From Ceratothoa steindachneri (taxonomy: Eukaryota > Arthropoda > Malacostraca > Isopoda > Cymothoidae): a stretch of DNA of 64,000 nucleotides. Positions within the stretch are counted from its first letter, which is position 1. Every line of letters begins with the position of its first letter. Shown here in pieces: positions 56,432-64,000 of this stretch. A program made the translations under genes and the position numbers. The stretch spans positions 106,254,066-106,318,065 of the forward strand of contig OZ018321.1 of NCBI GenBank assembly GCA_963969495.1, read 5' to 3'. The notes under the pieces are model-generated. The model did no database searches, had not been told where the DNA came from, and was given only the letters and a program-made list of their open reading frames with translations.

Positions 56432-57645
56432 GCTTTCTTTCTGTGTGGCGGGATCACTCCACTCTTTGTGACTTCAGAAAAGGTCGTTCCTGGAGTAACA
56501 CGGGTGTACTGGCGTACGTCCTCCTTTACTTGGGGTCTGACACTTCTTTGGGTCCGCTCCACAACATCCTGGATCATGTTTGCGAGTGCAGCTTTCCCTT
56601 TAAAGGAAAGATGCACTCCGTCCCTTTTGTACAGGTCATTTCTCCCGTAAAAAGTGCGGTAGGGGTCTACAAAAAAGACTCCTTCCGCCGTACAAAGATC
56701 TCCCAGGCGTTGGTTAATGGAGACGTTCCTCGCGTGAGCATTGCGGGATGGACCTCGTTTTGGGAGTATCCCGACCACGACACGTCTGCGGGTTTTTAGC
56801 CCACAGTCGTCAACTCCTCCCATAACCGTGGTTAGGATCTTCCCGCTGGCGCCTACATTGCCTCCTCGTAGGTAGAGATAGTTGCCACTTGCCATGAGGG
56901 CAACTACTGAGTTCTCAGAGATGTGAGATTTCTCAGCCTCCACCCTTATTTCTCCGTTCCCCTTTCCTGGAAGGCAGCTTACCTTCACACTGGTGCGAAG
57001 GCGGGCCGCTAGCAAGGGTTGTAGATCCCGCGCTTGGGAGTCACCGATCACGATGACCCTCGCGCATTTGGCTTCAGATGACAGAGGCTTCCCTTTCAGT
57101 ATGGGCTCTTTCTTCCCCACTTTTTGGGGGTTTTTCTTCTTTGTCTTCTTCGTTTTTTCTCCCGTTTCTACTTTCTCTTCTGTTTTTCCTTTCTTACTCT
57201 TCCTTTTCTTCTTTTTGACGCCCTGAGTAACTCCAGCAGCTGCTGGCTCTAGGACGTCGGATGGTTGGCCTATCTCTATCGACGCGGTGCATGAGGGCCC
57301 GACAGAGGAGCCATCCGCGTCGTTGGGAGTTTCTTGTTGCTGTTGCTGTCCATTGGTGGCTTTAATCTCTGAAATGATGGCTTCGAGATGACGGATTTGA
57401 GTCACATGCTCAGACTCGAGGATTTTCACCTTTTCTTCCAGCCGTCGTGTTTTTTCCTCAGAAGATTTAAAAAGTTCCTTAAGCTCCAGAAGTTCTGCCC
57501 TAAGGACGCAGTCCGTGCAGATACTTCCAGGGTGGCATTTTGAGAAACACCCCTCCGGAAAATCTACGCACCACTTGTCCTTTTGGCATGTCGAGCAGGT
57601 ATACTTTAACGCACCAGGTCCTTTCTTTCCAGTCATGCTGAACAC
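56413..57645 (-). CDS. A6 ORF1 protein: PHD-like finger, coiled coil, basic linker and SGNH esterase (410 aa, uninterrupted)
   Basis: The start is Met 57645 (MFSMTGKKGPG; Met-4 is also possible). Residues 16-46 form the finger (CSTCQKDKWCVDF, CFSKCHPGSICTDC). Residues about 50-95 are a Leu/Glu/Lys coiled coil. Residues about 140-185 are a Lys-rich linker. The SGNH esterase begins near 197 with VIVIGDSQARDLQPLL (nucleophile Ser in GDS), then ASGNYLYLRGG, VVVGILPKRG and DGVHLSFKGK (Asp/His dyad) near 345. The GND box of relatives is GNY here, so hydrolase activity may be impaired. The PHD plus esterase combination is established for CR1-like ORF1. It ends at TAG 56413-56415 inside the hairpin, with ORF2 following in the -1 frame. 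Confidence 0.88.
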   Translation of the reverse strand: MFSMTGKKGPGALKYTCSTCQKDKWCVDFPEGCFSKCHPGSICTDCVLRAELLELKELFKSSEEKTRRLEEKVKILESEHVTQIRHLEAIISEIKATNGQQQQQETPNDADGSSVGPSCTASIEIGQPSDVLEPAAAGVTQGVKKKKRKSKKGKTEEKVETGEKTKKTKKKNPQKVGKKEPILKGKPLSSEAKCARVIVIGDSQARDLQPLLAARLRTSVKVSCLPGKGNGEIRVEAEKSHISENSVVALMASGNYLYLRGGNVGASGKILTTVMGGVDDCGLKTRRRVVVGILPKRGPSRNAHARNVSINQRLGDLCTAEGVFFVDPYRTFYGRNDLYKRDGVHLSFKGKAALANMIQDVVERTQRSVRPQVKEDVRQYTRVTPGTTFSEVTKSGVIPPHRKKAGNGRA

Positions 57646-58575
57646 TTTATAACTCTGAATACTTTGTGACCACTCAATAAAAAAGAAAGGGGGTGGTGAG
57701 TTCGCCCCGCGTGAGTCGCTCCTGCCTATCGATCAGAGAGGTTTCGGATCTTTCAGAAGGCACGCTCCTTGTGCTGCTGTTCGTCCGACCGAGTCGTCAA
57801 ACCTAGGCATGCCGTGGCTCCCAACCAAGCAGCACTGACGGTCCCCGAAGGGTCCATCGATTTCTCACCAGGTAAACAACGGAGCACACCCCGTACTAAA
57901 CTCCTACTAGTTCCCTTCACGACGGCCAAGATCTCGGAGCAGCGTTCAGTGGATATCCCGCCACACCAAGAGACTCGACCCAAGGCTTTTTATTGGCCTG
58001 GCAACCAACATGGGAACAAAGGGCCGTCACCACGGACCAATGCTACCAGAGGCACCCGTCAACGGTCACTGGGAATGGTCAATAATTATGCGCCAGGAAA
58101 GGGGTTACCGGGGCACTACCCTCATCCCATTCATCGTGCCCCAACGCCTAAGACCCCTCAAGTCCTAGTCTCTCGCAACCAGTGAGCGTCGATTGGCGTT
58201 GTTTATAGAGGTTCCAAAGCCTCTCTTCTGACGCGTGAGGTAGCTGCCAGGTCCTTATATGTAGATAGATGAAAAAAGGGTTAGTGACATAATAGGTATA
58301 GGGGTTGTTTTTTGTTGTTTTTTTCTTTTGGTATAAGTAGAAGAAATAGGATTAATTTTTAAAGAAAGATGAAGGATAGAGTAGGATAAAAAAAAGAAAA
58401 GACGCACTTAGTCTGGAACCTAATTTCCGACCAAATCGACAAGGGAAACCCTGCCAGGGGTGCCAGAAGATAGGTACCCCCGCCGACATAGCTCGAAAAG
58501 TCAAGGGTACGCACAAGCTCTCTTCCCGCGACAAGGGGGCGTCACCTCTCTCTACTTTCTCTTCTGTTCTTAAGT
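57646..58575 (-). promoter_or_regulatory. 5' UTR with probable internal promoter of A6
   Basis: Contains, on the element strand, a TATA-like CATATAAGGACC (58252-58265), CCAAT within GGTTGCCAGGCCAATA (about 57992) and GC-rich blocks. The outer end is 'cacctctctctactttctc' on the plus strand. Confidence 0.6.
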
Positions 58576-58582
58576 AAGGAGA

Positions 58583-58661
<79 letters not shown>
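58576..58661. repeat. (GA)n separator between A6 and A7
   Basis: GA run of about 85 bp. Confidence 0.97.
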
Positions 58662-58663
<2 letters not shown>

Positions 58664-58698
58664 ACAACAACAAGGAGTAACAACAACAAGGAAAGAAG

Positions 58699-58737
58699 GT
58701 ACCCTAGGAGACCTTACGGTCCATTCAAAGAGGGTAC
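58699..58737 (-). other. conserved 3' UTR hairpin of A7 (GUAA tetraloop)
   Basis: Same as A5 and A6. Confidence 0.76.
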
Positions 58738-58769
58738 CTTTATACTAGCAATCGAGCGGGCACAAGGCT

Positions 58770-61122
58770 GCTCAATTGTTTTGCGTCCCTAAACAACCAC
58801 TTTTCAAGAGTTTGTCTAGTCTTGACTTGAACTGGTCAACAGATTCACTGTTGACAACTTCCACTGGAAGTGCGTTCCACATACCGCAGATACTGTAAGT
58901 GAAAAAATTTGCACACAGATTGCGGTTGTAACGCTTCAGTTCAAGTTTGAAGCCGTGATTGCGCGTTCTGTTCTCACTCAGTGTGAAAATATCCCGTTAG
59001 TTAACATTGTCGAACCCTCGAAGTATTTTGAAAATTTCGATTAGCTGACCACGCTGTCTACGGGTTTCCAGCGAGAACAGATCTAATTCCCTTAGTCTAT
59101 CCTCATAACTTTTATGTCGGATAGAGGGAATCAGCTTGGTTGCCCTGGCTTGTACGCGTTCCAATCTCGCGATGTCCTTTCGCACTGAAGGACTTCAAAA
59201 TTGTACGGCATACTCCAGGTGCGGTCGGACAAGTGAGTTGTACAGGCACAGTACAATCTCCTGGTTCCGATAACCAAACTGGCGCTTAATATAGCCTAGC
59301 ATCCTTTGGGCCTTTTTCTCCGCCTCAATGCACTGTTTCGAGAACTTGAGGTCACTAGTGATAGTAACACCCAAGTCCTTCTCAGTGTCGGTGGATTCAA
59401 TAGCAGTGCCCTTAAGGATATACTGAGATTGGTGGTTTCTGTGGCCGATATGCATCACTTTGCATTTGCCCACGTTAAAAGGCATTTGCCACGTGACGGA
59501 CCACTCCCCAATCTTCCCAAGATCTTCCTGCAGGCGGGCAGTATTTCCATCCTTTGCAACGTTCATACCAAGCTTGGTATCGTCGGCAAATTTGGAAATC
59601 TTGGCAACCATGTCACCGTCCATGTCGTTGACGTAGATGATGAATAGTAGTGGTCCCAGGACAGAACCTTGAGGCACCCCGCTAGTAACGGGCACCCACT
59701 CAGAAGACTGTCCATTTACCACCACCCGTTGCCGTCTGCCACTTAGCCAGTTCTCGATCCAGCCGGCTACCTTTCCGTCTATGCCAAGCGCTCGCACTTT
59801 CCGGAGAAGGCGGCGGTGTGGTACCTTATCAAAGACTTTCTGAAAGTCTAGGTAGACCACATCCACCGCCTTGTCCCGATCGTGCTCACTGAAAACGAAG
59901 TGGAAGAATTCTACAAGGTTCGTCAGGCATGACCGTTGCCTTCGAAAGCCGTGCTGGGAACTCCTCAGTAGCAGGTTTGACTCTAAATACGACGTCACTT
60001 TGTCCACCATGATGCTTCTCATGAGTTTACCGACTATCGAAGTCAGACTGATAGGTCGGTAGTTCGACGGTTGGTTACGGTCTCCTTTCTTGAAGATAGG
60101 AGTCGCCTCCGCCTCACGCCAGTCTCTAGGAGCGCATTTGGTCCGGATTGACATGTTAAAGATAGCGCACAGATGTCGTGATACTTCATCGCACACTTCC
60201 TTCAACACTTTAGGTAGAAACCCGTCCGGTCCAGGGGACTTATTCGTCTTTAGGTCAGCGATCTTTTTCTTTATTTCTCCTTCGGTGAAGTCCATTGCCT
60301 CCAGCTTTTCCCCCGAGTAGGAATCCGTCGGCTGGGGAATGGGACCATACTCTCCAGTAAACACTGAAGAGAAGTAGTCGTTGAGGAGGTTGGCATTTTT
60401 TGCATCTGAATGCTTTAATGTCCCCTCCTCATTCCTCAAAGGGCCAATCGTTCGACGGTTTGGTTGTACGGTTGTTCACATATCCAAAAATCTCCTTGGG
60501 ATTCTTTTTACAGAGTCTCAACTCGGAGTTCCTCAGACCGCTTAGCCGCCCTTATACTGGACTTCACTCTCCTGGCTAGCCTCCGGTATTCGTCAAAGTC
60601 ACCCGAGATCTTCGATTGCCGGTTCACAATTCTCTTCTCACTAAGCAGTTGGCCAATTTCTCGATTAAACCACTTTGGTTGAACAGAAGACCGACGGGGG
60701 CATTTCAGAGGGATAAAACGCGATTGAAGACTCATGAATGTGGTTTTGAAACTGTTCCAAGAGTCTTCAACACCATCGCACTCCTCTAGCCTCGCGTCAG
60801 TCAGTCCCGCGCGTAGACCTGCAAAGTCTGCTCTTCTCAAATCCAGTTTCCCTTGATTTACTAGTTGCAGGCTCTGCCTTGGGGACTTTGACTACAAATC
60901 TAATTAGTCGGTGATCACTGCCACCGAGCTCTTCGCCAAAAAGAGAGGTCCTCAAGGATGTCATCCTCAGAGGTGAAAACCAAGTCGAGGATATTGTCTC
61001 CTCTCGTTGGCTCTCTCACCCATTGAGTGAGGAACTCGTTGTTCGTGAACTCCAGGAGTAGTGCGTTCTCGCCACAGGGTTTCTCTGGTTTCCCAGTCAA
61101 CTTGTGTGTTGAAATCACCCAT
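58770..61122 (-). pseudogene. A7 ORF2, endonuclease C-part and reverse transcriptase
   Basis: Endonuclease remnants (61118-60508) include FLTQWVREPTRGDNILDLVF and LTDARLEECDGVEDSWNSF; a frameshift destroys the SDH block near 60945. RT (60439-59195) is open for 414 codons: [75 protein letters not shown] and [11 protein letters not shown], continuing to LVRPHLEYAVQF. A stop at 59195 and others near 58997 break the tail. Confidence 0.86.
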
Positions 61123-61241
<119 letters not shown>

Positions 61242-61266
61242 TTACAAGGAGTTACAAGGAAAGATA

Positions 61267-61306
61267 GTACCTCAGAAGACTAAGTTAGTCCATACCGAGG
61301 AGGTAC
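61267..61306 (-). other. conserved 3' UTR hairpin of B3
   Basis: Outer stem GTACCTC/GAGGTAC as in B1. The inner stem is GACUA/UAGUC with a 3-nt loop, so not a GNRA form. Confidence 0.7.
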
Positions 61307-61544
61307 TCATTTAATATTGATATTCAATCTACTCGTCATAGAAATAATATAGTAAAGTTCAATGCTCTCCCCTCCCACCTCTCCCGCCCGATCTTTCGGG
61401 CAATGAAAGATGAAAAGATACCCGCTGTGCTAGAAAAAAAGTACACAAACAGGAATTTCCACAGGATAGCAGAAATGCATTTCTACATTATTATTTTTAT
61501 TTTAATATTCTTAATCTAATTATTTTCAGTGTAATCTTATGTTT

Positions 61545-61763
61545 TTAGTATGTAAGCGTATTTATGATTTTATCTAACCTCCTTTTAAACGCCTCGACAC
61601 TGGGGCTCGAAACGACCTCTTCCGTTAACTGATTCCAAATATTTACTATTTTATACGAAAAGAAATTACCGCATACATTCAATTTGTATTTCGGAGGGAT
61701 TAGCTTCATACTGTTATTCCTTGTTACATTTCTGTTGAACTCGAACCAGATTGAGTAATCCAC
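61545..61763 (-). pseudogene. B3 ORF2 C-terminal remnant
   Basis: It encodes the post-RT tail typical of the clade, with FSYKIVNIWNQLTEEVVSSP followed by VEAFKRRLDKIINTL. The frame is open to its stop, but only this piece was copied. Confidence 0.78.
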
Positions 61764-61946
<183 letters not shown>

Positions 61947-62010
61947 GTTACAAGGAGTTACAAGGAAAGATAGTACCTCAGAAGACTAAGTTAGTCCATA
62001 CCAAGGAGGT
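61947..62010 (-). mobile_element. minimal 64-bp LINE insertion B4 (3' terminal units plus hairpin only)
   Basis: Nearly identical to the first 60 bp of B3: two GTTACAAGGA units and the hairpin up to 'ccaaggaggt'. It is cut off directly after the hairpin, with (GA)n on both sides. Confidence 0.8.
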
Positions 62011-62034
62011 AGAGAGAGAGAGAGAGAGAGAGAG
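62011..62034. repeat. (GA)n separator between B4 and A8
   Basis: Twelve GA units. Confidence 0.95.
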
Positions 62035-62065
62035 TAACAACAACGAGTAACAACAAGGAAAGAAG

Positions 62066-62104
62066 GTACCCTAGGAGACCTTACGGTCCATTCAAAGAGG
62101 GTAC
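62066..62104 (-). other. conserved 3' UTR hairpin of A8 (GUAA tetraloop)
   Basis: Same stems and loop as A5-A7. Confidence 0.76.
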
Positions 62105-62139
62105 CATTGGACTTGCAATCGAGCGGGCACAAGGCTGCT

Positions 62140-64000
62140 CAATTGTTTTGCGTCCCTAAACGGCCACTTTTCAAGACCTTGTCTAGTCTTGACTTGAACT
62201 GGTCAACAGATTCACTGTTGACAACTTCCACTGGAAGTGCGTTCCACATACCGCAGATACTGTAAGTGAAAAAATTTGCACACAGATTGCGGTTGTAACG
62301 CTTCAGTTCAAGTTTGAAGCCGTGATTGCGCGTTCTGTTCTCACTCAGTGTGAAAATATCCCGGTAGTCAACATTGTCGAACCCTCGAAGTATTTTGAAA
62401 ACTTCGATGATCTGACCACGCAGTCTACGGGTTTCCAGTGAGACAGATCTAACTCCCTTAGTCTATCCTCATAACTTTTATGTCGGATAGAGGGAATCAG
62501 CTTGGTTGCCCTGGCTTATACGCGTTCCAATCTCGCGATGTCCTTTCGCAATGAAGGACTCCAAAATTGTACGGCATACTCCAGGTGCGGTCGGACAAGT
62601 GAGTTGTACAGGCACAGTACAATCTCCTGGTTCCAATAACCAAACTGGCGCTTAATATAGCCTAGCATCCTTTGGGCCTTTTTCTCCGCCTCAATGCACT
62701 GTTTCGAGAACTTGAGGTCACTAGTGATTGTTACACCCAAGTCCTTCTCAGTGTCACTCGATTCAATAGCAGTGCCCTTAAGGATATACTGGGATTGGGG
62801 GTTTCTGTGGCCGATATGCATCACTTTGCATTTGCCCACGTTAAAAGGCATTTGCCACGTGTCCGACCACTTCCCAATCTTCCCAAGATCTTCCTGCAGG
62901 CGGGCAGTATTTCCATCCTTTGCAACGTTCATACCAAGCTTGGTATCGTCGGCAAATTTGGAAATCTTGGCAACCATGTCACCGTCCATGTCGTTGACGT
63001 AGATGATGAATAGTAGTGGTCCCAGGACAGAACCTTGAGGCACCCCGCTAGTAACGGGCACCCACTCAGAAGACTGTCCATTCACCACCACCCGTTGCCG
63101 TCTGCCACTTAGCCAGTTCTCGATCCAGCCGGCTACCTTTCCGTCTATGCCAAGCGCTCGCACTTTCCGGAGAAGGCGGCGGTGTGGTACCTTATCAAAG
63201 GCTTTCTGAAAGTCTAGGTAGACCACATCCACCGCCTTGTCCCGATCGTGCTCGCTGAAAACGAAGTGGAAGAATTCTACAAGGTTCGTTAGGCATGACC
63301 GTTGCCTTCGGAAGCCGTGCTGGGAACTCCTCAGTAGCAGGTTTGACTCTAAATACGACGTCACTTTGTCCACCATGATGCTTTCCATGAGTTTACCGAC
63401 TATCGAAGTCAGACTGATAGGTCGGTAGTTCGACGGTTGGTTACGGTCTCCTTTCTTGAAGATCGGAGTCACCTCCGCCTCACGCCAGTCTCTAGGAACG
63501 CATTTGGTCCGGATTGACATGTTAAAGATAGCGCACAGATGTCGTGATACTTCATCGCACACTTCCTTCAACACCTTGGATAGAAACCCGTCCGGTCCAG
63601 GGGACTTATTCGTCTTTAGGTCAGCGATCTTTTTCTTTATTTCTCCTTCAGTGAAGTCCATTGCCTCCAGCTTTTCCCCCGAGTAGGAATCCGTCGGCTG
63701 GGGAATGGGACCACACTCTTCAGTAAACACTGAAGAGAAGTAGTCGTTGAGGAGGTTAGCATTTTCTGCATCTGAATGCTTTAATGTCCCTTCCTCATTC
63801 CTCAAAGGGCCAATCCTTCGACGGATTGGTTTACGGCTGTTCACATATCCAAAAAACTCCTTGGGATTCTCTCTACAGAGTCTCGCCACTCGGAGTTCCT
63901 CAGACCGCTTAGCCGCCCGTATGCTGGACTTCACTCTTCTGGATAGCCTCCGGTATTCGTCAAAGTCACCCGAGATCTTCGATTGCCGGTACACATTTCT
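62140..64000 (-). pseudogene. A8 ORF2: reverse transcriptase, long intact stretch, broken tail
   Basis: A 492-codon frame (63994-62516) covers [92 protein letters not shown] and the catalytic [11 protein letters not shown] (near residue 345), then the thumb to DIARLERV. A TAA replaces the Gln codon after LERV (62515), and a one-base deletion near 62440 shifts the last part. The endonuclease lies beyond the window. The RT domain is the best preserved of the window. The start is not a true ORF start. Confidence 0.88.

Larger units (their letters stand above)
53528..58575 (-). mobile_element. CR1-clade LINE, family A, copy A6, full length, best preserved
   Basis: The 3' end has tandem TAACAACAACAAGGAG units, followed by the hairpin, ORF2, an uninterrupted ORF1 (56413-57645) and a complete 5' UTR. 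It is flanked by (GA)n at both ends, about 5.05 kb. This copy defines the element: 5' UTR about 0.9 kb, ORF1 410 codons, ORF2 about 930 codons in the -1 frame, 3' UTR about 0.1 kb. Confidence 0.9.
58662..61122 (-). mobile_element. CR1-clade LINE, family A, copy A7, 5'-truncated
   Basis: A complete 3' end with tandem TAACAACAACAAGGAG and hairpin. It is truncated inside the ORF2 endonuclease at 61122 ('gaaatcacccatgac', the GDFN region), where (GA)n begins at once. Confidence 0.88.
62035..64000 (-). mobile_element. CR1-clade LINE, family A, copy A8, continuing past the window
   Basis: 3' end with TAACAACAA-type units, hairpin, and ORF2 through the RT. The window ends within ORF2 upstream of the RT. 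Confidence 0.9.

Overview
The window is repeat-dominated DNA of an invertebrate animal, probably an arthropod. That placement is inferred from the element repertoire, the long (TA)n and (GA)n tracts and the AT-rich background; the species cannot be named. I recognise no intact single-copy host gene. Nearly everything that can be explained is a transposable element, often nested inside another.

Region 1 (1-7146): AT-rich DNA with a decayed tRNA-like Pol III promoter block, two (TA)n tracts, and a DD41D mariner-type transposon (1718-4528). The mariner is itself interrupted by a 1,045-bp DNA element (3445-4489) flanked by an exact 8-bp duplication. Downstream are a Penelope-like fragment with a GIY-YIG domain, a hAT scrap, a duplicated 190-bp repeat and two copies of a 'cttcgcc' dispersed repeat.

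Region 2 (7147-19610): a three-level nest. An I/Jockey-group LINE with CCHC ORF1 and EN-RT-RNase H ORF2 is inserted in the dispersed repeat with an 18-bp target duplication (7129-7146 and 19611-19628). Its 3' UTR is split by a 6.67-kb hAT (12693-19361) with a perfect 8-bp duplication (12685-12692 and 19362-19369). The hAT carries a decayed transposase gene on the minus strand. Divergently, on the plus strand, it carries an intron-containing gene of an uncharacterised cysteine-rich family.

Region 3 (19611-23740): the third dispersed-repeat copy, AT-rich DNA, a second decayed hAT (about 20752-22495) and microsatellites.

Region 4 (23740-64000): about 40 kb of back-to-back CR1-clade LINEs. I name them B1, A1, A2, C1, A3, B2, A4, A5, A6, A7, B3, B4 and A8, from three families. 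All but A5 lie on the minus strand, and nearly all are separated only by (GA)n tracts, which read (TC)n on the element strand. ORF1 encodes a PHD-like finger, a coiled coil and an SGNH esterase; ORF2 encodes an APE endonuclease and reverse transcriptase.

Three features make this array the most interesting part. (i) In all four A copies that keep the ORF1/ORF2 junction, ORF2 is in the -1 frame. The junction carries a GGGAAAC heptamer in the right phase, a 9-nt spacer and a roughly 10-bp hairpin, which is a textbook -1 frameshift signal. (ii) Families A, B and C share a 38-40-nt 3' UTR hairpin. It has a GNRA-type tetraloop in most copies, and its inner stem differs between families while still pairing. 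(iii) Element ends and tails indicate insertion into (TC)n, including one reverse-oriented copy (A5) inserted in a TC-rich run of A4's 5' end.
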